A stretch of DNA of 7,061 nucleotides from Bacteroidales bacterium (GTDB lineage Bacteria; Bacteroidota; Bacteroidia; Bacteroidales; UBA12481): NCBI GenBank assembly GCA_028707745.1, contig JAQWAJ010000091.1:1-7061 (forward strand), written 5' to 3'. A program made the position numbers and the translations under genes. This document shows, piece after piece, positions 1 to 6,811 of the stretch (within the stretch, counting starts at the first letter, position 1; the number at the start of each line of letters is the position of its first letter). The notes beneath the pieces were generated by a model that was not told where the DNA came from, made no database searches, and saw only the letters and a list, made by a program, of their open reading frames with translations.

Positions 1-1
1 G

Positions 2-2176
2 GCCTATACCATTTCAGATATTTATATTAACGGCAAACTGGTTGACCGCTGTCCGATGAATTGCGATCCGGAATATCAGGTTTATGAAAAATTCGATCTG
101 ACTCCCTATTTCAGGAAAGGGGAAAACACGATATCTGCCGTTGTTTACAATTTCGGGATTGGCATGCACCACCGGATCAATGCCCGCGGCGGTTTTTTCT
201 TCCAGGGAAAGGCATTTCTGCCGGATCATTCCACCCTCGAAATAAACAGCGACGGGAGTTGGATGACCACGACCCATCATGGTTGGGATACTAATGCTGA
301 ATTCAGGACCGGTACGGCCAAGGGTGCTCCGAACCTCATCGGGTTTATTGAAAAATTTGATGCCCGCAAAATGCCTGAAAACTGGCAGGAAAACGGATTT
401 AATACAACCGGATGGCAGCCGGCGCATGTGATCGGAACGCCCCCTCTGGCTCCATGGAACAATATCGTTTTAATTGAACGGCCATCCTTGTTCCGCGAAC
501 AGGTATATCCGGTTGATCACTGGTATGTTAACGGATGGGTGGTTTATGATTTTGGCAAGGAGGTTACCGGAGTGCCGGTAATCAGTCTGACAGCCCTCAA
601 AGAGGGTATCGATATCACGATCGGAACGGCAGAGCGGTTAAACCCTGATCGCACGGCTGATTTCACGCAAAGAGTAAGATATGAAGATCATTACATTACC
701 CGTTCGGGCGAGCAGAAATGGAATCCTTTTACCTGGCGCGGGTTCCGTTATCTGACGTTCCCGGTGAACAACGACATTCTCATTCAGGAGATATCCATGA
801 CCAACCGGCATTTTGCCGTGCGGGATGAGGGAGCTTTCGACTGTTCAGATCCCCTGCTCAACCGCATTTGGAGCGCCGGACGAACAACCCTCAGGTGGTG
901 CAGTCAGGATACTTATATGGATACTCCCTGGAGGGAACAAACCCAGTATATCGCAGGGGATTCGCGCTTTTTACTGAAATATGCATTTTATGCATCCGGA
1001 ATGAGCTCGGAATTTCTGACCCGTTACAATATTTTGTCGGGCGCCTGGTCGCAGCGCTGGAGCCCTGAGGGCGCCATACGATCACGCTACCCCACCGACT
1101 GGCTGCTTGGCGAGGGAACATCCGGATATCTGATCGACTATGAGTTCGAATGGGTGATCATGCTGAATGAATACTACCGGTACTTTGGCAACAAGGATCT
1201 CATCCGGCAGATTTATCCGAATCTGGTTAAACTGATGAGCCATTTTGAAACCCTGACCGGCAAAGAACATGGGGTTCTTTCCGATCTCCACGGATGGATC
1301 GTTCTCGATCATCCCGACACCTATCCGATGGATCAGACCCGGGAGATCACCGGTCTGAATTGTCTGTACTATGCGGCACTCAACGAAGCATCATATCTGG
1401 CTAACGAAGTCATGGACGATAAAGCTCAGGCAAAAAAATGGAACGATCAGGCCATCAGGCTGAAAAAGAATATTCAAAAGTATTTCTGGTCACCCGAAAA
1501 GAAATTGTATGCCGATAGCTACGGGAGCAAACAGTTCAGTCAGCAAACGCAGGTTTATGCTCTTTTGTATGGTCTCGTAAAAGACGAAGACCGGGCCTTA
1601 GTAATCGATTATATTGCCAGTCAGGATAGACATAGCGAGATGTCGTTTGCCTATTACGTGGTTTACTCCATCTTTGGACAGAAAGAGCAATGGGCGTTGG
1701 ATTATATCCGTAAATACTGGGGCGGTCAGATGAAGCTGGCCTCATTCAACGGGGGATGGCAGGAGGGTTGGAATGTTGAAGAGTGGACCGATGACATTGG
1801 TTCAACGTCGCATGCCTGGTGTTCGGGCCCAACAGCGCTTTTACCCCAGAAAGTACTGGGCGTTGAGCCGATTTTGCCCGGCTGGAAAGAGTTTACCATT
1901 GCTCCGCGGACCGGCGATCTGAAATGGGCAAAAGGAATTATTCCGTCACCGGCAGGTGATATCAATGTCAGCTGGACCCGCGAGAGCGACCAGTTGCTGC
2001 TATCTGCAGAAATCCCGGCAGGAACGAAAGCCACTATCAGTTTACCCGGAGAAGATGTTCAGATCAATGGTAAACCGGTTTCTGAATATCCTGGAGTTGA
2101 GATGCTGACAGGTGAACCTGGAAGAGTTGAGTTTAAGATTGGAGCCGGGAAATATCGGGTGACAGCGGTTAAGTAA
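2..2176 (+). CDS. Alpha-L-rhamnosidase, GH78-type (5' end outside window)
   Basis: Likely an exo-glycosidase that removes terminal alpha-L-rhamnose from plant or microbial polysaccharides or glycosides. The frame is open to the left edge, and the residues before the first Met at 56 (ISDIYINGKLVD) already read as the beta-sandwich of the rhamnosidase N-terminal domain, so that Met is internal. Counting from it, I see the N-terminal sandwich to about residue 145 and a second sandwich at about 160-245 (VYDFGKEVTG, then WRGFRYL). A six-hairpin (alpha/alpha) barrel follows at about 255-615, with the acidic motif DTPWREQ at 289-295 and GD at 301-302. The C-terminal beta domain follows SHAWCSGPT (585-593) and carries a GDLKWAKG stretch near 620. 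The catalytic base is probably a Glu among 570, 575 and 576. Any signal peptide would lie outside the window. The active-site motif departs from the common DCPQRxERxGW form, so the exact substrate is uncertain. It converges with the GH92 gene. Confidence 0.88.
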   Translation, partial: AYTISDIYINGKLVDRCPMNCDPEYQVYEKFDLTPYFRKGENTISAVVYNFGIGMHHRINARGGFFFQGKAFLPDHSTLEINSDGSWMTTTHHGWDTNAEFRTGTAKGAPNLIGFIEKFDARKMPENWQENGFNTTGWQPAHVIGTPPLAPWNNIVLIERPSLFREQVYPVDHWYVNGWVVYDFGKEVTGVPVISLTALKEGIDITIGTAERLNPDRTADFTQRVRYEDHYITRSGEQKWNPFTWRGFRYLTFPVNNDILIQEISMTNRHFAVRDEGAFDCSDPLLNRIWSAGRTTLRWCSQDTYMDTPWREQTQYIAGDSRFLLKYAFYASGMSSEFLTRYNILSGAWSQRWSPEGAIRSRYPTDWLLGEGTSGYLIDYEFEWVIMLNEYYRYFGNKDLIRQIYPNLVKLMSHFETLTGKEHGVLSDLHGWIVLDHPDTYPMDQTREITGLNCLYYAALNEASYLANEVMDDKAQAKKWNDQAIRLKKNIQKYFWSPEKKLYADSYGSKQFSQQTQVYALLYGLVKDEDRALVIDYIASQDRHSEMSFAYYVVYSIFGQKEQWALDYIRKYWGGQMKLASFNGGWQEGWNVEEWTDDIGSTSHAWCSGPTALLPQKVLGVEPILPGWKEFTIAPRTGDLKWAKGIIPSPAGDINVSWTRESDQLLLSAEIPAGTKATISLPGEDVQINGKPVSEYPGVEMLTGEPGRVEFKIGAGKYRVTAVK

Positions 2177-2202
2177 AGGGAGCTTGTGTGGTTAGGGACG
2201 GG

Positions 2203-2222
2203 ATCCCGACTTTCGTCGGGAT
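2203..2222. terminator. Hairpin between convergent genes, possible bidirectional terminator
   Basis: A perfect 8-bp stem (ATCCCGAC paired with GTCGGGAT) closes a TTTC tetraloop. It sits in the 55-bp gap between two convergent stop codons (2176 on plus, 2232 on minus). The position fits a terminator serving both strands, but no clear T-run follows on either side. From memory, this ATCCCGAC/GTCGGGAT hairpin is also common as a dispersed intergenic repeat in Bacteroidota, so it may be a REP-like element that happens to act as an mRNA end. Confidence 0.55.
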
Positions 2223-2231
2223 GACAATCTG

Positions 2232-4454
2232 TTACTTCATCGTAATCACCATCTCTCCTCCGGCAACGATTTCCTGATGGGTGATGTACATCCGGTCGAG
2301 CAACTTGCCATTAAGGCTGACTGATTGGATATAGAAGTTCTTATCATTCAGATTTTCAGTCTTTACCGTGAAGGTCTTCCCTCCCGGCAAACTGAGGATC
2401 AGCTTGTTGAATGAGGGTGTTCCGATCTGATAAATTCCATCGGCCGGGTTCATCGGGAAAAATCCCATCGCGCTGAATACGTACCATCCCGACATCTCGC
2501 CGCAGTCTTCATTTCCACAAAGTCCATCGGGTTTATTGGTGTACAAGGTGGTGCAGATCCGGTGGATGATCTCCTGTGTTTTTGCCGGTTCGCCTGCAAT
2601 ATTATACAGATAGGCTACGTGGTGGCTGGGCTCGTTTCCCTGGGCATACTGGCCAACCATGCCGGAAATGTCGGGGGATGCGTTGGCGCCCTGTACCTTT
2701 TCGGTGGTATTGAACAGCGAATCCAGACGGGATAAAAATTTCTCTTTCCCGCCCATCAGGCTGATCAGATCCTGAGGATCCTGAGGCACAAACCAGGTAT
2801 ATTGCCAGGAATTTCCTTCGGTGAAATCGTGGATTTCATGGCTGCTGTACAACGGATTGAAATCCTGCCGCCAGCTGCCGTCCGACATGCGGCCGCGCAT
2901 GAAGTGGGTAACCGGGTCAAACACGTTGCGGTAATTCTGCGAACGGATCATAAAATACTTATAATCATCCTCTTTCCCCAGTTTTTTAGCCATCTGGGCG
3001 ATACACCAATCGTCGTACGCATATTCCAGGGTCTGCGACACCGACTGATTTTCAAGATCAGCAGGGAGATAACCGTAGGTCCGGTAGTTTTTCAGTCCGC
3101 GCCCGTCATCCATGGCGCTCTTCTTCATCGCTTCAAAAGCTTTTTCGTAATCAAAGGCAATCCCTTTAAAGGCAGCATCAACGATCACCGGAATAGCATG
3201 ATAACCGATCATACAATTGGTTTCGCAGCCTTCGAGCGTCCACACCGGTAGTAGTCCGCTCTCATCGTAATGGGCCAGCATGGCTTTGATAAAATCCGGA
3301 AGGCGCTCAGGCTGTGTCAGGCTAAAAAGCGGATTGGCAGCTCTGAATGTATCCCAGAGGGAATAGACCGTATAGTTTTTCCAATTCTCGGCTTTCTTAA
3401 CCGTGCGGGCAGTGTCGCTACCCCTATAGCGGCCATCGGCATCAGAAAACAGAGCCGGAGCTATCATCGTATGATACAGAGCCGTATAAAATGTCTCTTT
3501 CAGATCAACGTTTTCAGATTCAGCCTGTACTTTTGCCAGTTCCCGGTTCCAGGCCAGGCGGGCAGCTTTCTTTACCTCATCGAATTTCCAACCCGGATTT
3601 TCCGCGATCAGGTTATTCACCGCACCCTTTTCATCAACCGGCGAAAGGGCCACTTTCACCATCAGCTCACCACCCTTATTGCCAAACGAGAATATAGCTT
3701 CAGTAAATATACCGCCGATGGTTTTCAGTCCCGGATTATCGAGACCGCTTTCCAGCAGTTTATATCCGGTCATTGGTTTCGAGAAGGCGGCTGCGAAATA
3801 GACCTGCTGATTATTTGCCCAGCCTTGTGATAGGCGATAACCAGTTATTAATGTGTCGTTTATAACCCTGATAAGCGTATTCACCGGCCGGTCCCAGTTA
3901 ATGGCATAGCCCAAATCAAGCATCACATTCATATTAGAGCCATCCGGATATTGGTAACGGTGAAATCCGGTGCGTTCAGTAGCGGTCAGCTCCACTTCAA
4001 TCGGATTCTTTCTGGTCAGGGCATCACGCAGGATCACCTTATAGTAGCCCGGCGAAGCCGCTTCTTCCTGATGGGAAAAGATCGATTTGAAACGTTTGTG
4101 AAATACCTGTCCCCCGTGATATTCATTCTTTTCCAGATTTGAGGTGGTGGGCTGTATCAGGATGTCGGCCAGGTCACCAATTCCGGTACCACTCAGGTGC
4201 TTATGAGAGAATCCCACAATGATCGAATCGGAATAATTATATCCCGAGCACCAGTCCCATTCACTCTGTCCGTTATCCGGACTCAGTTGCACCATTCCAA
4301 ATGGCACCAGGGCGCCCGGAAACGTGTGCCCGTGTGCTGCTGTCCCGATAAACGGATTTACGAAGCGGGCATTATCGACGGGTAGATCGGATGCACAAGA
4401 GAACAGAAAGAGCGGAAGGAAAACGATCAGGAGGTTGGAAACGGATTTTTTCAT
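2232..4454 (-). CDS. GH92 alpha-mannosidase, predicted lipoprotein
   Basis: Likely a calcium-dependent exo-alpha-mannosidase that trims mannose from N-glycans or mannans at the cell envelope. The 740-residue length is usual for the family. The frame stays open upstream to 4607 inside the kinase gene, but I chose the ATG at 4454 because it starts a lipoprotein signal: KK, a hydrophobic run, then LFSC with lipidated Cys20. The N-terminal beta domain has family hallmarks NPFIGT (33-38), HGHTFPGA (41-48), WDWCSGY (66-72) and HLSGTG (86-91). The helical catalytic barrel carries FTEGNSW (544-550, Glu546 the probable catalytic acid), GNEPSHH (606-612) and GNEDCG (647-652, probable catalytic base region), followed by WYVFSAMGFFP. 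GNED replaces the GNDD I recall as commoner, and Gln605 precedes GNEPSHH, so linkage preference (alpha-1,2 or another) cannot be called. It lies 106 bp downstream of the ROK kinase on the same strand, with two palindromes between. Confidence 0.95.
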   Translation of the reverse strand: MKKSVSNLLIVFLPLFLFSCASDLPVDNARFVNPFIGTAAHGHTFPGALVPFGMVQLSPDNGQSEWDWCSGYNYSDSIIVGFSHKHLSGTGIGDLADILIQPTTSNLEKNEYHGGQVFHKRFKSIFSHQEEAASPGYYKVILRDALTRKNPIEVELTATERTGFHRYQYPDGSNMNVMLDLGYAINWDRPVNTLIRVINDTLITGYRLSQGWANNQQVYFAAAFSKPMTGYKLLESGLDNPGLKTIGGIFTEAIFSFGNKGGELMVKVALSPVDEKGAVNNLIAENPGWKFDEVKKAARLAWNRELAKVQAESENVDLKETFYTALYHTMIAPALFSDADGRYRGSDTARTVKKAENWKNYTVYSLWDTFRAANPLFSLTQPERLPDFIKAMLAHYDESGLLPVWTLEGCETNCMIGYHAIPVIVDAAFKGIAFDYEKAFEAMKKSAMDDGRGLKNYRTYGYLPADLENQSVSQTLEYAYDDWCIAQMAKKLGKEDDYKYFMIRSQNYRNVFDPVTHFMRGRMSDGSWRQDFNPLYSSHEIHDFTEGNSWQYTWFVPQDPQDLISLMGGKEKFLSRLDSLFNTTEKVQGANASPDISGMVGQYAQGNEPSHHVAYLYNIAGEPAKTQEIIHRICTTLYTNKPDGLCGNEDCGEMSGWYVFSAMGFFPMNPADGIYQIGTPSFNKLILSLPGGKTFTVKTENLNDKNFYIQSVSLNGKLLDRMYITHQEIVAGGEMVITMK

Positions 4455-4468
4455 GGCATCAGGTTTGT

Positions 4469-4496
4469 CGTTACGCGTTACGCGTAATGCGTAACG
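4469..4496. repeat. 28-bp near-perfect palindrome in the GH92 leader
   Basis: Arms CGTTACGC and GCGTAACG flank an inner TTACGCGTAA palindrome. Across all 28 positions only one symmetric pair fails (G4477 with T4488), and that pair would be a G-U wobble in plus-strand RNA and an A-C mismatch in minus-strand RNA. It ends 14 nt upstream of the GH92 ATG. The TTACGCG/CGCGTAA make-up resembles short intergenic repeats I recall from Bacteroidota. It could be an operator, a leader hairpin or a REP-like repeat; the sequence alone does not decide. Confidence 0.7.
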
Positions 4497-4509
4497 GATT
4501 TCGGTGTAG

Positions 4510-4530
4510 GGGGCGAGCCGCGCTCGCCCC
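4510..4530. repeat. GC-rich hairpin between ROK and GH92 genes
   Basis: A perfect 9-bp stem (GGGGCGAGC paired with GCTCGCCCC) closes a CGC loop. Three further base pairs (TAG 4507-4509 with CTA 4532-4534) form if A4531 is bulged out. It lies 30 bp after the kinase stop codon and 55 bp before the GH92 start. It could end or attenuate transcription out of the kinase gene, but no T-run follows on the minus strand. The sequence also resembles widespread GGGGCGAG-type intergenic repeats. Confidence 0.65.
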
Positions 4531-4560
4531 ACTATTTTCCAAATCACACAACGTATAAAA

Positions 4561-5535
4561 TCAAGCATTTCCCGCATCGTACTGATCCCAGGCCAAAGCA
4601 CTGGCACCGAGCACGGCGGAACTTTTTGAGGTCAGTCCGGAGGCTAGTAGTTTCACTTTGCCCCGGTATATCGAGAGCAGGTTATCATGGAAAGCACGCT
4701 GAGTGGGTTCCATGATCAATCCTTTGGCCAGGGCGAGCCCGCCGAACAGGAAAATCGCTTCAGGGTTTGTATGGGCCACCAGGTCTGCCAGTTTGAGCCC
4801 GAGCATTTCACCGGTATGGTCGAATGCCCGTTTCGCCAAAACATCCCCGCGCTCTGCAGCTTCGGCTATATCGAGCGATGTCATCTCATTAAAGCTCATG
4901 TCGCGCAGTTCCGATGGCTCAATCGAGTCGGACATGATTTTAAAAAGGGTCCGTTTTAAACCGGTGGCAGAAACATAAGTCTCGAGGCATCCATAGCGGC
5001 CACATCCGCATTCACGGTTGGTTTTCCCCGGACGAACAATCGTATGCCCCACTTCGCCGGCAAATCCATCCTGGCCATATAGCAGTTTCCCATCGATCAC
5101 GATTCCACTACCCAAACCGGTTCCAAGAGTGATTACGGCAAAATTTTTCATCCCTTTGGCTTCCCCGTAGATCATCTCCCCTACAGCAGCAGCATTGGCA
5201 TCATTGGTCACCAGAATCGGCAAATCAATATGTTCCCTCAGCAAATCGGCTAACGGGGTAATTCCTTTCCATTGCAAATCTGCCGGTTCTTCAATGGTTC
5301 CCTTGTTGATATTGCCCATCGGCGCGCCAATACCAATTCCGATTACCTCAACCGGTTCAGGCAAACTCCTTTCGAGAAGCCTCACCTTTTCAGCAAGAGC
5401 TGCCACAAAAACCTCAGGTTGAGGGAAATCAGATGTCGACAAACGGTCTTCTCCAAGGCAGCTGCCTTCCCGGTCAACAAATGCGATGTCGGTGTTGGTT
5501 CCACCGATATCGATGCCCAGTGCTACTTTTCTCAT
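4561..5535 (-). CDS. ROK-family sugar kinase (glucokinase / N-acylhexosamine kinase type)
   Basis: Cytoplasmic ATP-dependent kinase that puts a phosphate on O-6 of a hexose or hexosamine. The 324-residue length is normal for ROK kinases. The N-terminal phosphate-binding loop is DIGGTNT (9-15). NDANAA (111-116) holds the catalytic Asp112. GTGLGSG (138-144) is the second nucleotide-binding stretch. EVGH (161-164) supplies sugar-contacting Glu161 and His164. CGCGRYGCLE (176-185) is the ROK zinc motif, with Cys176, Cys178 and Cys183 joining His164. There is no N-terminal helix-turn-helix, so this is an enzyme and not a NagC/Mlc-type repressor. The substrate is not readable: glucose, GlcNAc, ManNAc and mannose are all known for this family, and the SIS and PIG-L neighbours favour an amino sugar. 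The ATG at 5535 directly precedes the RKVALGIDIGG strand. It starts 52 bp after the SIS gene and is probably co-transcribed with it. Confidence 0.93.
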   Translation of the reverse strand: MRKVALGIDIGGTNTDIAFVDREGSCLGEDRLSTSDFPQPEVFVAALAEKVRLLERSLPEPVEVIGIGIGAPMGNINKGTIEEPADLQWKGITPLADLLREHIDLPILVTNDANAAAVGEMIYGEAKGMKNFAVITLGTGLGSGIVIDGKLLYGQDGFAGEVGHTIVRPGKTNRECGCGRYGCLETYVSATGLKRTLFKIMSDSIEPSELRDMSFNEMTSLDIAEAAERGDVLAKRAFDHTGEMLGLKLADLVAHTNPEAIFLFGGLALAKGLIMEPTQRAFHDNLLSIYRGKVKLLASGLTSKSSAVLGASALAWDQYDAGNA

Positions 5536-5540
5536 ATAAG

Positions 5541-5555
5541 GTTAGGTTAGGTTAG
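5541..5555. repeat. Pentamer microsatellite (GTTAG x3) in the kinase leader
   Basis: Three exact tandem copies of GTTAG (CTAAC on the coding strand) lie 5 bp upstream of the kinase ATG. This is where a ribosome binding site would be expected, and no Shine-Dalgarno sequence is visible. A change in copy number would shift leader length in 5-nt steps without touching the protein. Confidence 0.75.
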
Positions 5556-5567
5556 TGTTGGCAAAAT

Positions 5568-5581
5568 ACGCAATTATGCGT
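5568..5581. promoter_or_regulatory. Small inverted repeat between SIS and ROK genes
   Basis: ACGCA and TGCGT pair around an ATTA loop in the 52-bp gap, 6 bp after the SIS stop codon. It could be a weak operator or a small RNA hairpin. The 9-mer AATTATGCG within and next to it recurs upstream of the SIS gene (6615-6623). The stem is short and chance is not excluded. Confidence 0.25.
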
Positions 5582-5587
5582 CCTTAC

Positions 5588-6601
5588 CTACAATACATAT
5601 TCATTACCGATCTTACGGGCACGAACAGGTTTATCCAGGTCGATGCCCAGAGCCAGTCCTATATCTACCAATAAGTTCCATCCGGCGGCCAGTTCAACGT
5701 AAGGCGCCATTTTCCCTGCATCGGGAATGAGAACTGTCGGGAATGAGGTCTGTCGCGAAGAGAGGGCTATCACTTTCATACCGACGCCCTTAACCAGGCA
5801 CTCCATGAATTTTGCTTCTTCGCTGGCATAAGGTTCAACGATGATCACCACCTCATTTTTATCCATGACCTCTTCAATTCCGTGCACGGCATAGGTTCCT
5901 TCGAGGAAATCCGATTTTTTGCGGGTGATTTCATTGGTTTTCAGGGTAAGTTCTTCCACCACACCGTTGTTCCGGCCTGCAAAATAGATCATATCGGCAT
6001 TTTTAACCATCTGAACCAGGTCGGGGTCTATTTCGAGTGTGAGAGCTTCTTCAATCTGATCGGGCAATTCATCGAATCCACACATGCATTTGCCCAGCAT
6101 CTGACGAATCATCGCATCATAGAACAGTCCCTGCTCGACGACCGATTTTGTGGCAGCTACGGCATCTTCCTTTCCGCAGTTGAGTACATGGGTTTTGTGG
6201 GCAAGGGTGGCCAGTTTGGTACCTTCGTTGGCAGTCAACCCAAACAGTGCACTGTGTTTTTCTTCCTGCAGCTTCATCAGAAGCCTGATCACCTCTTTGG
6301 TCTGGCCCGAATTGGAGGCGCAAAAAACGGCCAGGTCTTTGAGCATATATTCCATAGCCTGGGTAGATCCATCGGTGAAGATCGGAATCATGCCACCCCA
6401 TTTGAGGTTATCATACATGGCCCTTTTGGCCGGGAAAATCCGGCTGCTTCCCTCACCGGTCAGAAAAAGGCCTTTTTTTGTCAGGGCCATTTCTGCAAAA
6501 GGGGTTGCTACTTCGGGATCAAATTTCCTGACTACCTCGGAAGTTTCCAGCATCTCACGGACCAAGGCAAATTTCGAATACTTCGGATTATTTAAATTCA
6601 T
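5588..6601 (-). CDS. Two-SIS-domain sugar-phosphate isomerase/deaminase (GlmS isomerase-like, no glutaminase domain)
   Basis: Probably a cytoplasmic enzyme acting on a 6-phosphorylated amino sugar, for example glucosamine-6-phosphate deaminase of the SIS type, or a related deglycase or isomerase. Of its 337 residues, the first SIS domain spans about 40-170 with GEGSSR (49-54), SNSGQTKE (96-103) and ATKS (150-153). The second spans about 195-330 with AGR (208-210) and TYAVHG (236-241). Aligned by eye to E. coli GlmS, Glu224, His240 and Lys330 fall at the places of Glu488, His504 and Lys603; the Glu-His spacing of 16 is the same in both. The isomerase chemistry is therefore probably intact. GlmS's N-terminal Cys1 glutaminase domain is absent, so glutamine-dependent synthesis is unlikely. 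Alternatives are FrlB-like deglycase or AgaS-like function. The ATG at 6601 follows an AT-rich leader with no clear Shine-Dalgarno sequence. It is followed by the ROK kinase after 52 bp. Confidence 0.88.
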   Translation of the reverse strand: MNLNNPKYSKFALVREMLETSEVVRKFDPEVATPFAEMALTKKGLFLTGEGSSRIFPAKRAMYDNLKWGGMIPIFTDGSTQAMEYMLKDLAVFCASNSGQTKEVIRLLMKLQEEKHSALFGLTANEGTKLATLAHKTHVLNCGKEDAVAATKSVVEQGLFYDAMIRQMLGKCMCGFDELPDQIEEALTLEIDPDLVQMVKNADMIYFAGRNNGVVEELTLKTNEITRKKSDFLEGTYAVHGIEEVMDKNEVVIIVEPYASEEAKFMECLVKGVGMKVIALSSRQTSFPTVLIPDAGKMAPYVELAAGWNLLVDIGLALGIDLDKPVRARKIGNEYVL

Positions 6602-6637
6602 GACTTAAAAATTTAATTATGCGCGTTGCACTATTTG

Positions 6638-6681
6638 GTTCGCTGCGCTCACTAATTTTGCTCGCTGCGCTCACTAATTTT
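6638..6681. repeat. Two tandem 22-bp copies
   Basis: Copies at 6638-6659 and 6660-6681 are identical at 21 of 22 positions; only the second base differs (T versus C). They are the best conserved adjacent pair in the array and suggest recent duplication or slippage. Confidence 0.9.
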
Positions 6682-6692
6682 GTTCGCCTTCG

Positions 6693-6811
6693 GCTCACTA
6701 ATTGGCTCGGCTATCGCCTCGCTAATTGACCCGCTAATTGACTCACCGGATCGTTGATTAGTGAGCGAAGCGAACCATTTAGCGAGGCGATAGCCGAGCC
6801 AATTAGTGAGC
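6693..6811. repeat. Perfect 33-bp inverted repeat with 53-nt spacer
   Basis: Bases 6693-6725 are the exact reverse complement of 6779-6811. Pairing resumes after a small internal loop (6682-6687 GTTCGC with 6815-6820 GCGAAC). The spacer 6726-6778 contains one more inverted pair (CTAAT 6734-6738 with ATTAG 6757-6761, or alternatively CTCAC 6742-6746 with GTGAG 6761-6765). In RNA this would be a long, very stable hairpin between the upstream stop codon and the SIS start. It may block read-through, protect the upstream mRNA 3' end, or form a cruciform in DNA. Confidence 0.93.

Noticed and set aside
983..1000. Twin ATGCAT palindromes in the rhamnosidase gene
   Set aside because: They lie inside well-conserved coding sequence and are explained by Tyr-Ala-Phe-Tyr-Ala codons.
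3270..3830. 186-codon plus-strand open frame opposite GH92
   Set aside because: It is an antisense shadow within a continuous, motif-rich GH92 gene with no supporting features of its own.
4455..4607. N-terminal extension of the GH92 frame into the kinase gene
   Set aside because: The extra 51 codons cross two palindromes and the kinase 3' end, and the lipoprotein signal peptide begins at the ATG at 4454.
5551..5595. Bacteroidota-type promoter (TTG, spacer, TATTTTG) between SIS and ROK genes
   Set aside because: The -7 box is one base short of TAnnTTTG and the upstream TTG is part of the SIS C-terminal codons, so the match is too weak to list.
5882..6595. Long plus-strand open frame (237 codons) opposite the SIS gene
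   Set aside because: It is the antisense shadow of a gene with clear SIS motifs, and its translation shows no recognisable family or signal.
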